From the NCBI RefSeq assembly GCF_021155775.2, contig NC_060234.1, positions 41,785,026-41,849,025 on the forward strand: a stretch of 64,000 nucleotides of DNA, given 5' to 3'. Made by a program: the position numbers and the translations under genes. The notes beneath the pieces were generated by a model. The model saw only the letters and a list, made by a program, of their open reading frames with translations, had not been told where the DNA came from and did not search any database. Every line of letters starts with the position of its first letter. Position 1 is the first letter of the stretch. Shown here in pieces: positions 27,801 to 40,231 of this stretch. The stretch is from Neodiprion pinetum. Its lineage: Eukaryota; Arthropoda; Insecta; Hymenoptera; Diprionidae.

Positions 27801-28027
27801 ATTTCCCCTAAGGCTCGCGGCTACGGGGGAATCGCAATTTCCCAAAACCACCCTCCTCAGCTCGTGTCTGCGTTAAAATTTATATCCAACACGCACATTC
27901 CTTCACGTCTAATCGTAAGGTTCTCTTTATATCCTGGCAATAATTTCCGTAGTTTTTGATTTCGTGGGGCGAGCTATAAAAACTCAGAGAAAGCTGACGT
28001 TTAAACTGCTTTCTCTGACTGATTGCA

Positions 28028-28048
28028 AGAGAGAGAGAGAGAGAGAGA
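28028..28048. repeat. (GA)n microsatellite
   Basis: Uninterrupted GA dinucleotides. Confidence 0.9.
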
Positions 28049-30200
28049 AACTTTGTCCTTCTGTGAAATTTCCGGTGTTTCTTTCTTACTGTTTTTGCTT
28101 TTTTTAACCTACGTCAGTTGTAAAGAAGTAAGAGGAAAGAAAGATAGGCATCTATAAGCGAGTGCGTCGGGTTATAAAATTAATACGATTTAGCATAATA
28201 TTTTCGTCGAATAGTCTTCATCAAAGTAAACGGAGATCGTGTAATCTGTCATCTTTGAATTCACGAAACACGACGCGTTGGGCGAAGAAACGATGTGAAA
28301 TGGATGAAAAATATAATAACAACAATCATAGAGGAGGGTTTAATAAATAATGAAACAGCGAAACGGGACCGTGATAAAACTTCTCTGGATTTCGGTCCAG
28401 CTTTGATCCCCGCTGGCTGCCTGACTGGCGAACAAATTTCACGAGCAGCAAAAATCGTTTCGAAAATAAAATATGTGATGTATACTTATTATTAATTATA
28501 ATCTTTGTCAGAGGGATGCCGACGCGTGCACGTGCGTAGATAAATCTTCGCCGAGTTATATACGATATGTATGATGTGTGTACATACATGTATGTATGTA
28601 TATACCTTATACATGTACCTATATTCGTCGGCGTCGTCGCGTCGTCTCTGCCTAGTTACTTACTCACCATACGTATATAAAATCATAATTCCTTTCATAA
28701 TTTTAAGACCGCGCTGTCTGGCCGTGAATACGATTTCAAAACAAATAAGATTGATTACAAAAATATTGTATATTATACGACATCAAAGGTGATCCAACAA
28801 ATTGTGATTAAAAGTAAAAACACTGCGGTTTTTTTGACTTTTCGAACAAAATTATAATCAACTTTGTTACAATGTTAAAAAATTTTCATATTCGAAGTTT
28901 TATTGGGATACTGAACAGCGAATTTACTATAAATTTACTGTTTATTCAATTTACAAGTACGATAATTTTACTACACAATTTATTAAATTCAAATTACTGT
29001 TTTGTGTTTTTCCCATAAACTTTAGTGAAATAAAAAATTTTCATGGTTAATTTAAGACAAATACACAGTAAATTACGTCGCTTTATTGTAAATTTGCAAA
29101 CTGATTACGCGAATTGACAACTTTTTTTTTACGCAATAAATGTGTAGTAGATCCACAATCATTTTTATCAGTGTAGACGACATTTTGATGCAACCTAATT
29201 TAACTACAGTTCAAAAACGCATAATATTCTAGCGAATTAAATATTACTACGATAAATTTCTTTTTACAAATTGTACGTAATACAGGTATACAACATACTT
29301 TTTGACAAAACTGTGTAAAAATTTTCGACCACGTGTTTTTTCTACTTTCGTAATGCGGTCTGCGGATATTAAATTTTAAATACCTATCACACGTGTATGC
29401 CTATACAATATACATATGTACTTGTGCTTAGGTGCGTGTTTGTGTATATATTTATATACCCGGTGAGTTCGTAATATAAGGGACATTTACACGTGCTGTG
29501 AACAACGCAGAAGAGACCGCAACACCGCCTGTACGTTATTTACGGTTTGGCAGCCCGCATCTACGATATATACCAACGAACCTAGGTTTCGCTTCGACTA
29601 TAGTTTATGTATGGGGGATTCGATACCGTTTTAACCACCGTCCCAAAATCTTTCCCCCCTAAATTTGAGCCCTGATTTTCAATCCCTTACCGCGTTCGAC
29701 TCAAAAGAAGTTACTTGAATCTTTATACACCATATTTCCTCGATTCGTTTTTTCTTTCGCTTTAATGCAATTTGAAATAAACCTTGATATACGAAAATCC
29801 CGAGGAATGATTAAAAAGAATTCGACTAACGAAACGTGAATGATGAACAATTTTTCATCTATCGATTAAAAAATTAGCGGAAATTTATTTTTTACGTCCT
29901 TTTTATTTATTTATTTACCTTTTTTCTTCGCTACCGTTGACAAGGAACGCTAGAGAATCTTCTTTGTGCTCCGTGCGGACAGTAATTCCGTATCTTGAGA
30001 CGAAGGGATGGGCAAAGTCGTTGGACTGCAGAGGCGGGATTTGACACACGTGGCAAACACGTGCGCGACGCTGGAATATGTGTAACGTATGTACGTACGT
30101 TGGAAAGCTGGAAGTTGGCTCGACTGCCAAAATAAATTGTAAAGGTTTTCCGCTATTGCAGTAATTAGCCAAGATAAACCTCGGACTTTTCAATATTGAG

Positions 30201-30222
30201 ACCCACCCACCCACCCACCCAA
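30201..30222. repeat. (ACCC)n microsatellite
   Basis: Five tandem ACCC units. Confidence 0.9.
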
Positions 30223-30433
30223 CTTCGTTATTGGAACGTATCCCGAAAATTTGAATGCGCTGCAGGGTGAGCAAAAAATTCAAAACTTAACCTTGTACAG
30301 TCGGAACGGATCGCGCGTCTAAGTTGTGGGTGATTTTTATGAAACTGTTTTTTCAACTTAGTGAAATGAATTCGCCGGAATTGAGTTTCCGAAATATATT
30401 TATATTGCTGTGAATTTCATCCTCGTGTTTCTT

Positions 30434-30454
30434 CCCCCCCCCCCCCCCCCCCCC
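30434..30454. repeat. Poly-C homopolymer
   Basis: Run of about 21 C; the length is likely to be uncertain in sequencing. Confidence 0.9.
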
Positions 30455-31190
30455 TTCATATCAGGCTCCATTTCTCACCAGTACAAGGTGCCACGTCACG
30501 ATTTTCTCGTCAGATATAATATATTTATTTTGAATACTGCACCGCTGTGGTGGAAAATTATGGAATAATAAAGGAAGATGGGCAACACAACCAGTAATAT
30601 ATATCCACGTATACTTCTGTCAGCTGATAGATAATTCTATGAGCTCTGTCTCCATCCCTCTTTCCGCCGAGGAGGGACCGAGTCCGCGGCTGTCGATAGC
30701 ACAGGTGTAACCTGAACAGGTGGGATTTCTCCCTCATTTCCCCACGGACCTAGGGAGCAATTTTAACATTACTATTAAGGCGGAGCTGCCCCCGGGATTG
30801 AAACGAGCACGCATCGAATGTCGCGAACAGCATGCGTACGAATGTGTGTCGTGTGTTAGCGATAGGAACGTGTAATATGCATACATGCGTATCTGATAAA
30901 ACTTTATCAATTGCTACATCTCTACAGCTCCGCACGATCGAGGAATTTCAGGAAAAACAACCAGAGGAGAAAAAAATATCCCAGAAATTTTGAGCTCACC
31001 ATTTATTAGTACGATCTTAAAGATAACTCGTTTTAGGTGTAACATCACGTTATTCAAGGATACAAACGATTCCTTCCACGAACAAAATTTCCCTGATATC
31101 ATCGATTCCGTGTCCGCAGGTTGCGAATTTTTAAAAAGATTCGAAGCAGCGATATGTGAACGGTGAAACTTGACCGGGTTAGTGATCGAC

Positions 31191-31510
31191 TGCGCATGCG
31201 CAATATAATCAAGCTCTAATCGTATCCAGCGGTGCCAACTTACTCGAAATCGGGAGATGAAATTTCGAAATCTCCTGAGTACAGTGGCGAATCGACATTA
31301 CGTTGTTACGATGACTCGTAGCAATCATCAGTCGTTAGTCAGTTAAAAACGAATATTAGTTGCTTTCTGAAATAAATGCTTCGACTATTTGAGGCCTGTT
31401 TAACCTAAAAAAAAATCGCAACACCTGCACAACCTCCACGAGTCGCGTCTGACGGCTGAAGCCGCAGTGGCCAGCCTGCGTTTAAAGACGTCGATGTTCG
31501 CGCATGCGCA
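31191..31510. promoter_or_regulatory. Pair of NRF1/Ewg-type palindromes, possible promoter
   Basis: TGCGCATGCGCA at 31191-31202 and GCGCATGCGCA at 31500-31510 match the known NRF1 (Drosophila Erect wing) consensus YGCGCATGCGCR. Such sites usually sit just upstream of transcription starts of housekeeping genes. No gene is recognised on either side, so the assignment as a promoter is inference. Confidence 0.4.
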
Positions 31511-33278
31511 GTCGGAAACTCAATGCATCAAGTTTCACCTTTTCCTCTGTGTATAACATTCGAAATTGTGCATCAAGGAAAATCGTAAAAACTGTGCAGA
31601 TCGATATTTGAGATCCGGGTTATTTTCCGGCTTTTAAATCTGTTCCGGAAACGGAAGTCGATTGTTTACTGTCTCGCCAAGCTGCTCCCGATTAGCCGAG
31701 GTGTTTCCGGTATTAGTATAAGAAGATGATCGCGCTCTACGGCCTGATGCAATTAGCCGGTTTACGTGTCGTGAAACATTATATCTGGGTATGTAAGGTA
31801 TTGGTATAATGCCTCGGAGAGACTTTCGTAACGCTCTTAAATACCTACCGAATTAAATGAGTGACAGCCAGGTGCTATTCAACACGCTTAGTTTTCAAGG
31901 CTCGATCGTTCTCGAGAATAAGAGGAAAACCGATAAACGCGCACATGGATATACAATCACCTACAACACCTATGTATACCGGTTACACCAACTATTACGC
32001 CCGGAGTTTGTTATACTCATGACATCGTTTATTTACACAGCTTGTTTCGTCCGTCTTGCACAGTTTTCTTCAGCCGAGTGTATGAGTATCTGCGAGAAAT
32101 CTACGTGCTCTTTACCTACACACCTTTGCTCGTCTCTTCTTACCCATAACTTACACATATACATGCCGGAGGAAAAATAATACGGGTAAAATCGCTTCGC
32201 TCGAACCACAAGATTTCCCTAATCCCCTGCGAAAATTTCCAAGAGTACCGTCTAATTGTCGACCACGGTGCAATGCCTGCAGTTCACCGAGAGCTCGGGT
32301 CCCAATTTAAACAGACAAATAAACAGAGTTCGTGAGCCACTTGGCACCTCTTTGCAATCTCGGGTCTAGTAGATGATTTATTGTCAAGTATAACCGTATT
32401 TTAATAGCTAGCAGTTTTTTGTTTATGCTTTAGTCGGTAGGTGAACATGACGAATAGGGCAAATTTCATTTTGACAATTTTTTATTGAAGGTAACCTAAA
32501 AAGTATGATGTGTGAACATATATTCATGGATTTAACTCGCATTTCTAAGATGAAAAAGGAAGACAGGGTTGAGTTTAGAATTCTAAATTGAAAACTTGGT
32601 CACTATCAGCTGTTGCGGTCCTTTTCAAATGAGATTAGATTGATTGATGCAGTCATTACCGAGCTATCGATCAATTTTCGCTTTCGATCAATCGATTTGC
32701 CGACGAATCGATTAGTCGGTCATTCCCATGGCTATTGCAAACAAACCGTACCAGGAAGAAATCGATCCGATGTAAAGGAACACCCCCACAACCACAGTTG
32801 TCGTTGTACAAGGATATCAGACCTTCAAATTTTACCGGTTCAATGAATTCAGTAAATTGTATTTTACACTTGTTTCTTTCCCGGAGCGATAGAATTGTTA
32901 CAAACTTTGGGAACCAACAGTTTTTACGAACGCGCTAACGTGATTATCAAATGACGTTCGAAAAATAGATGAAAAAATACAACAAATATGGGATTTAGCT
33001 GTAGATGACCTTACCGGTAATAACCTCAAAGCGAGTGAGAATCATCTGAAACTATATCTATATTGTCCCGTCGATTTCCCGATCTCTTTACAGTGACCGC
33101 TCAAATAGAATTGCAACCTCTATCATCCTCCAGAGTTTGAAACGATCTCATTAGTCAGGAAAGAAAAATAGCGTAATATACGATTGTCTTATTCAGCCGA
33201 TACACCGACATCCCCATAAGAGGGTGCTGTAGTCAGTCCTTACCGATCGAGTAAATTGTCACTTATTTTGGCTATATT

Positions 33279-33440
33279 ATCAGATCAGATCTGTATGAAA
33301 TTCAAAATGCCCGAGAAAAATAACGAAATATCAATAAAAAAAATCTCTTCCACCCGATATTCAAATCAAATCTGTATCAGACTCGAAATGTTTAACAAAA
33401 ATATTAAAACATCGATAAAAAAAATGTCTTTCACCCGATA
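33279..33440. repeat. Diverged tandem duplication, unit about 81 bp
   Basis: Two adjacent units each contain ATCTGTAT, an A-rich middle, ATCRATAAAAAAAAT and end in CACCCGATA (ends at 33359 and 33440). The period is 81 bp. Confidence 0.75.
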
Positions 33441-34617
33441 AGACCGATCGACACAAATTTTTAGTCTGGGTTCTAGATGTCAAGTTTTGATTTCTTCTAA
33501 GTAACTAATAGATGAAATAATACTTTTATCAGATAAAGTTTGTTTTTGTAGAAACCAGAACTATATTTCGGATTTGAAGAAAAATTACCAATTGTATCGA
33601 ACATTTATTGTAAATGACAATTAAACAAACCTCATTTTTGAATTTAAATCACTTTTGCTAAAAAAATAATTAATAATAAACTGCAAAAGTAAAATAATTG
33701 ATAAACGAAATTTAAAAATGAATATTAGCTTTGCAACCAAAAACTTCAAGATTTATTTAAAAAAGACAAAAACAAACTTTATAAGTAAAAAATAAAGGTT
33801 TTGGTTATTACTCGATGTATAGAATTGAAATTCGTTCATCCCAATAGAAACTAAAAAAAAAAATTTTATTTCCTGCTGACCTGTGTAATCAAATAAAGCT
33901 AGAATACATCACAGGAATAAATTTCCTATCATCATTTTCGCATGCGTGTAAAAAAAATTTCTGTAGGTATTCGTATTCGGCATAGCATGCGTGTAAAATT
34001 GCACGGCTCAATGACGCGGATAGCCTCTGATAATAGCAAGGATATATGAAAGTGAGTCGATTTCGGCATCCCTTAAATCATCAACCGTTTTCAGAGTACC
34101 TTACACATACAACGTCGAGGCACAGCGAGTGAGATTAGGTATACACAAGGAGGAAACTTCAGCCTGTGGTCATTACAACACAAGTACACAATGGAGCCTT
34201 AACGTACCTAGGTAGAAAACGGAGCGAGTACACATGGCGATGCAGAGTAGGTACAGGGGAGCATACACAAGAGTAGATAAACTCGCCAGCGGCGATTCGG
34301 TGAATATTTGCTTATTATTCCGAAGGAAGGGTCAAACGCTCTTCGTTTGCTTTCAGCTTTCTCCACGGGCATCGGCACATCGAAAGCTCAACGCTCGGCT
34401 CCCGCGTAGGTCGTAGGACGTAGGTAGGTAGGTGGTTAGGTACATACGAATCGAGGAGACCGTAAGGGAAGAAAACCTAATGTTTGGACATATGCCCGGC
34501 ACATGTTGTACGGTAGCTGCATGCACACCACGCGGCTTCGAGGCCGCGGCGGGAGCTTCGAAGGGCGGGGGCGGAGGATCGAGGGGTGTAAGGTGGGCGG
34601 CGGTGGGGGGTGGGGGC

Positions 34618-34635
34618 GGGGGGGGGGGGGGGGGG
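34618..34635. repeat. Poly-G run within G-rich tract
   Basis: Homopolymer of G within a GGGC/GGT-rich segment (about 34565-34650). Its glycine-rich frames are low-complexity artefacts. It could form a G-quadruplex. Confidence 0.9.
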
Positions 34636-35927
34636 AGAGGGAGAGAGAAGGGGAAGCCTTTAATACCGGCGAACTGAAATTTCCAATATTAGAACGGTGC
34701 GGCGAGAGAGGCAGGCCAGATGTCTACCGCGTACCTACCCACTGCTTACGTTTAATGTAATTCCATTACAAAAATGTCTCGCACAGCCCGCGCCTCGTTT
34801 ACTCAAACGCCTAGCTCCGGGCCAGCTAGCCGAACTTTTCCTCTTGATAATCAACGTCCGAAGTTTCAACCGATGTCTCCCCGATTCTTCAACTTAAACT
34901 CCGGCCCCTCTCCCACCTTTTTCCCTCGAAATAACATTCTTCTGCTGGATAGGTTGCAGGTTAGTCTGCCCACCCTTCCAGCCCTCAAAATGACGAATAT
35001 TTTAATTCTTTCGAAAACTCGGTTGTAAAAGAAAAACAACCAGAGTTTATCCGTTTATACAATTTAAATTGATACAGAACGCGGAAGATGACGATGCGTT
35101 TCAATTTTAATAATACTATCTCGAAAATGGTCAGCTTAGTTGTATACATTTTATTTCGTCATGTTTTTTATTTTTATTTTTTTTATCCGTTAACCTCATT
35201 AATTCATTATTCCTATAATAGATTTATCCATCGAACGGTGATGTGAATAGTTTCATACGAGATTGAGAACCTGTGAAGAACGAACGGTGAAATTATACAA
35301 TCGTAAAAAATCAGGGGTGCAGAACTGATCGTCATGATATCGGTTGTGCTTGTAGGCACAGTTATCCTGTAATAATTCACAGCCTGATTTATATCCGACA
35401 ACGAGTTGTATACCTTACAGGTGAATTTCGACGTTAATTACGTCAGCAGCACTTCTCGATCGGTTATCCGTCAAACAAGAACCGAGCTTCAGGTTGTGCC
35501 CTGCGCCAACCCCTCTGTCTCTAAACATTGTCTGATCGCGATGATAGGAACGAGAACCGCAGGATAACGTGTCCCGGTGTATGATGTGTACTGTAGATCA
35601 TTCGGATACGAGCGGGCGGTGGAAGAGTGACTGCAGAACCGGGAGGGCGAGGATTGAGGGAAATAAGGGGGAGGAGGGAGGACGGGGATTATGACGAAGA
35701 GGGGATGAAAGGGACGAGAGAAAGATTAATAATATAGAAAAGTCAAAGCCAAAGCCAAAACCGGAGCTGCCACCATGCCGCCACCCACCCGACAAGCTTT
35801 CCTCTGCTTCTCTTCTGTTGCCAACAGTTAATCGATATAATACTTCAGAATAACACACACGTTTCTACGTATAATACACACGTGCAGCACCGTGCTCGTA
35901 TAACGACGTACCTGCTTTACCCCTCAC

Positions 35928-35947
35928 GCACACACACACACACACAC
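35928..35947. repeat. (CA)n microsatellite
   Basis: Uninterrupted CA dinucleotides. Confidence 0.9.
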
Positions 35948-36343
35948 GCACAAAAACCAGCTGAAAAATAAATATAAATACAAGGGTAGGCAAATATATG
36001 TATAAATACCTAAATGTAAGGCGAGGGTAAATTTTGTAAATACGTCAGTAAAAGGATAACACGAATTTATACTCCGTGTTTACATGCATCCCAGCTAATA
36101 CCCTGCAGGAATTTGATTTTATCTCTTTGTACCTCCCATTCCTCACTATTTCGTTACTGGTTCGTGATCAGTGGCACACCTCTTTACGAGTACTTCATTT
36201 CTTTTTAAAACATCCGCAGTATCGTGTACCGCATGGTTTTTGAGGGACTATGAAACGATGAAATGAAGATGGTCCAATTCAGTTATGAGGTATTTTTACG
36301 ACACATCTTTTATTCCAAGTGTTATATATTCACTTTAGCGCGG

Positions 36344-36438
36344 TTGCGCCGATTTGGCGGGAATTATTCAATTTGAATTTCCCGGCTTTTGAACGACCAA
36401 TTGGCGCCAATCTGCGTCACTTGTGCCAAGCCAATCAG
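36344..36438. promoter_or_regulatory. E2F/CCAAT motif cluster, candidate cell-cycle-type promoter
   Basis: Within 95 bp there are TTTAGCGCGG (36344), TTTGGCGGGAA (36353-36363, a textbook E2F/DP site), the palindrome TTGGCGCCAA (36401-36410) overlapping a CCAAT box, and CCAATCAG (36431-36438). A further ATTGG follows near 36483. On the plus strand an ATG at 36592 opens a seven-codon frame ending at a perfect GTAAGT donor (36614). I cannot identify a gene body; the retrotransposon lies 600 bp downstream. Confidence 0.4.
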
Positions 36439-37150
36439 AGAGCGTGGTTTGATATTACGAAAGACTGGAACTCTTATTGTTAATTGGTGGTCAAACGAGT
36501 AAGGAGGTCACTTCGAAATTGGTAAACACAAGAAATTTCAGCCAACCTACAGGTACGCGCAAGACATCGATCTGGTTAACGGAAGCAAAGGATGAATCAA
36601 ATACGGAGGTCGAGTAAGTAATCCCCCTTCTTTCAGAGTCCTGGAGAATGTTGAAACGACGTTGTTCCAACTTCTAACCACATCTGTTCCTCCTTCGAAA
36701 AATTTCCCTCGCATCTCTGGGGGTTGGTACCCAACTTTTCACCCGGTAGCGAAATAGACAAAGAAGTGATAGTGAGAAGGTGACGAGGAAAAATGAAGGT
36801 GAGGCTTATTCTTTTTTTTTTTCATGATATATCTGTCTTCGGCTAGACAAAGAATAAAAAAAAATTAGAATCAAATTAAATACAATTTAATTTATGGCGT
36901 GATCGGTTATCGTCGTCATCATTATTATTATTAACATAAATTGTTCAAAACTGAAAGTGCGCGGGATTCAATTACGTATAACCACGGCAGCGTTATAACA
37001 GCGTTATAACTATGCAAGTTTATAGGAGAACATGAAATGGAACGGCAGGATCAGAACGTCTCAATTATTTTTACAATTTGACACGGTTCAATATCGAGCA
37101 ACTGTGTAAACCTGTTGAGTAAACACAAAAGTCTGTTGCATGTGTTTCGT

Positions 37151-37175
37151 TATATGTATATATATATATATATTC

Positions 37176-37211
<36 letters not shown>
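37151..37211. repeat. (TA)n microsatellite, insertion site of the retrotransposon
   Basis: TA-rich alternating run that ends exactly at the left LTR. The sequence right of the element (48248-48254, ATATATA) is its continuation, so the element split this repeat. Confidence 0.92.
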
Positions 37212-37214
<3 letters not shown>

Positions 37215-39209
37215 GACGTGGATTTTTCTGCACCTCGGTTACTCGGAGCAAATAACCGGGAACTTACCGCGTGCACAATAATTTGGCGTCCACGATGTAC
37301 CCTGGATCTAAAACAATATCGCGAAATTTGTTGGGCGCCTGGCGTGGTCAACACGCCTCGAAATCGGTCATACGATATACCGCGGCCATATGCTCGGTAG
37401 CTCAGTACCGCGGAGAGGGGAGGGGTGATTTTCGGGTAGAGAGAATTGCAACACCAGTAAGCCAACACGTGCTGTGGCCAAATTACTATAAAATTACGAT
37501 GATATATTTTTCATCAGAGATAATACAAAAACAAAAAGAAATAAAAATTAATAAAAGAAGTCAAAAGAATGATAATACGACCACGCAAGTCGTCTTTCGC
37601 GATTCCAAACACAATGTTACTATTATCTAAACTAAATAAGAAAGGTAGAAATACTCCAAATAAAAATAAAAATAGAAAAATAATAACAACAAAAAAAAAA
37701 AAGGTGAATAAATCTAAGAGACCTCTACGGCCTACGTGCGCTAGTCACCGTCTTAACACTATCCTACTTCCTACAAACCAAAAACAAAATCGGGCTCGAC
37801 GCGCTGCCCGCGAACGTCCTCTATACAATGGCGCTGATCGCCAACTTAATACTAACTGATAATACAAACAAAAAAAAAGAAGAAAGAAACAAAAAGAATA
37901 TCAAATAACTAAAAAGAATATTAAATAACTAAAGTGATGCGAGGCTCGTCGCGACACCCGCGATCCTCCTCTAAAAACGCATACGCTTATCAGCACGCAC
38001 CCGAGCTTCACTTCCTCGGCGACGGCGGGTCGCAGTCGCGAATTCGAATGCTCCCCGTGATTGCTCGCGACCTGTACGATAATCGAAGCTGTGCCGGATG
38101 ACGTGAATTGACCCCGTATAACGGACTTCGGTCACACTCAAGCTCGAGACAATAACGTCTCGAGTCAACCCGTGGCTCGACTTGATTTTCTGGATCCCCC
38201 GAAATTAACGTTACTCTCTTACGCGCAACTCAGGCTACGGTCACCAAGCAAAAGAATCGGCAAACGAATTTCGAGTACTTTTCGACACGCAAACTAACAA
38301 AAGAAAACGGCTACCCTTTTTCGGATCAGCCTTGATTCAATTACCCTCGAAATTCGATCGCGAGAATGTTAACAACGCTTACCGCTCCACATCCACGCGA
38401 CGAAGGGTCCAACTCCCTCGTGACGATGGCTGTCCATCATTCCTCGCGATCACCACTTCTATACTATAACGCAAACCCAAAGAAAAGCCTGACCTAACGC
38501 AACTTCGCCACGTGACTACTGTCTTAGTTGGTCGCCAGAACTCGAGTGATCTAGGATGGTCGCAACGCCGATCTCGTCGCGCGAATTTTCCGTGACGTCA
38601 TCACCCTAAGAATGCGCAACAATCGATCGGTCATCGATTTTGGGGATTGCGCAACTTGCCGCGCACCTGTCGTCTCTACGCGGCGCAGAACTTAAGGCTA
38701 GATCGCGATGTCGTCTCCCGCGCAGCTCTACGTGGTCCTGGGGTTGGGCGGGGTGGTGCTCCCTCGTCGCTAGCTGGTACCTCGCGGTTGCCTTGGTTGG
38801 GCGTAAGCGGGGTAAGCGGGGAGGCTGCGGCGCGCCGGCCGCCAGCGGGAATCGCGTCCGCCTTGGATTCCCTCGCTGCAGGGATCTGCGTTGCCTCCCC
38901 CTCCGCAGCCTCGGTGTCCTTCCCGCAAGATCGTCGTGATTTCGCCTTGCCTCGAAAGATGTTCGGTATTGGAGTTGGTCACTGGAGGGTAGCCGGTGCA
39001 CTCGAAAAAAAAATTAAAAACAAAAGCCTGAAATATCTGGGTCGCAATGCTCTATTTCGTCCCTGTCGAAGCTCGGGTGCGTGACTCCAGTTCTGGCGCT
39101 CTCTGAAATTATTCCGCGACTCGATTTTCTAGACCCTTATCCCTGGATCTCGCCCAGGGTTCAGGGAGTCTCTTGTAACGGGCAGGCCTAACCGAACTGC
39201 CACGTTACA
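37212..39209 (-). repeat. 3' LTR of the Ty3/gypsy element
   Basis: The LTR is 1998 bp. In element orientation it begins TGTAACGTGG and ends CCACGTCACA, an imperfect terminal inverted repeat with TG...CA ends. It is the same length as the other LTR, at a constant offset of 9038 bp, and I saw no difference in the parts compared. Inside is an A-rich block (plus-strand view) with a short direct repeat (AAAGAATATYAAATAACTAA at about 37897 and 37915). Open frames inside are duplicated in the other LTR and have no domain. Confidence 0.96.
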
Positions 39210-39223
39210 ACTCCCCCCCCCCT
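39210..39223 (-). other. Polypurine tract
   Basis: In element orientation AGG(G)nAGT lies directly before the TGTAAC start of the 3' LTR. It would prime plus-strand DNA synthesis. Immediately before the LTR and purine-only except the last base. Confidence 0.85.
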
Positions 39224-39594
39224 AGACGGATCGTGGGGTGCCAGAGCGCCAGCGCTGCATCCCGCGAGCCGAACTTCGCGAGGTGACCGCAAGCTCGAAG
39301 TACTCACACGCTACTGCGCGGTACTCACCGAGAATCCCCTCCCAAGAGGACGATAAAACAACAAAAAAAAACAAAAAAAAGATTTTCTCCCGTGTCCTCT
39401 GGGATCCTTCGCGAGCTCCACTGATCCCCCTCCTCACGCCATGGTTGTCTCGGGGAGCTTTCTACTTCGACACTGGATCTGAAACTTTTCTCAAAACCCG
39501 CCACCTGGGATCTACGAAAGAAAGCGGACGCCATTCATGTTCGGGGTTAAGAATTTATTATAATAATAAAAAAAAAGAACGACTTCAAACAAAC

Positions 39595-39625
<31 letters not shown>

Positions 39626-39677
39626 AAAGAGGGAAAGAGAAAAAAAAAAAAAAAAAAAAAATTTTTTTGTGTTTGGC
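39224..39677 (-). other. Noncoding 3' segment of the element with A/T homopolymers
   Basis: Between the ORF3 stop and the polypurine tract. It contains two long poly-A blocks on the plus strand (39596-39623 and 39641-39660), read as poly-U in the element RNA. No further ORF with recognisable features. Confidence 0.6.
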
Positions 39678-40211
39678 TTAGCCACGTCGCCCCGGCCGGC
39701 CTCTATCCCGGCCCCGGCCGGTTGCTGATGCCAAAATCCGTCGACGGAGCCTCTCGACTTCCTCGACCTCCTCACTCGTTTCTTCTTCTCCCCTCGCAAC
39801 GGGGGTAAGGGGGATGGCTTCCCTCGCTATGGGGGACGTTGGGGCTGCCCTTGTGGAGTACCCCGGGGGGGGGGAAATCTCCCTCGCCATGAGGGAGGGA
39901 AGGCTGGCTGCTGGCCCGGTCCCCTCGCGAACGCCCCCCCTACTTGGGCGACTTGGCTGGTTGTGGCAGGCGGGGCACCTTGTCTTCGGGTACCCGGGCC
40001 ATCCGCACCGTCGGCAGAATAGCCCGAGTACCCAAGGACAGTCGTGGTAGGCATGATAACCCCGCCAGCAATTCCAGCAGCCGCCCGCTGGCAGCCACTG
40101 TCGCCACTCGGGGCCTGCTGGGGCGGCTCTCCCCCAGCTGATGGTCGCCGGGGGGAGAGGGACCTTCGCCAAGACTAGAAGGTCCCGTACGGCCCGGATG
40201 TCGTCCTCCAT
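39678..40211 (-). CDS. ORF3: accessory protein with Gag-nucleocapsid-like zinc modules
   Basis: 177 codons from the first ATG (40211); the frame opens only 33 nt earlier, after a TGA. It lies 96 nt beyond the pol stop, in the same frame but separated by at least two stops. Residues 45-58 form a CCHC knuckle (C45, C48, H53, C58). After seven residues comes C66-X2-C-X9-C-X2-C82. Both module types, the seven-residue gap and the CP-C ending are the same as in the element's Gag (C528-C565), so common origin is likely. The N-terminus has a short amphipathic helix (RMEDDIRAVRDLLVLAK), the middle is Pro-rich, and the end has an acidic helix (EEETSEEVEEVERLRRR) followed by a basic RG-rich tail. An RNA-binding accessory role is inference. 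No membrane segment, so it is not an envelope protein. Confidence 0.8.
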   Translation of the reverse strand: MEDDIRAVRDLLVLAKVPLPPATISWGRAAPAGPEWRQWLPAGGCWNCWRGYHAYHDCPWVLGLFCRRCGWPGYPKTRCPACHNQPSRPSRGGVREGTGPAASLPSLMAREISPPPGYSTRAAPTSPIAREAIPLTPVARGEEETSEEVEEVERLRRRILASATGRGRDRGRPGRRG

Positions 40212-40231
40212 CCTCGCGATACTTGCGTCCA

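Larger units (their letters stand above)
20495..31100. other. Gene-poor upstream/intergenic region
   Basis: No open frame here shows recognisable domains, codon bias or splice context. It holds microsatellites ((AT)n at 21826-21855, (GA)n at 28028-28048, poly-C at 30434-30454, CCCA repeat at 30201-30222) and G/C-rich low-complexity DNA at 25.25-25.5 kb. Untranslated exons of nervy could be present but cannot be identified from sequence alone. Confidence 0.5.

Noticed and set aside
34432..34760. Glycine-rich frames
   Set aside because: They are products of the poly-G tract.
36592..36690. A two-exon gene with an intron at 36614-36637
   Set aside because: The intron would be only 24 nt, too short to splice; only a longer intron beginning at the same donor remains possible.
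38606..39084. 131- and 145-codon frames in the LTR, repeated at 47644-48122
   Set aside because: They occur identically in both LTRs on opposite strands, overlap each other and have no recognisable domain; treated as chance frames in GC-rich LTR sequence.
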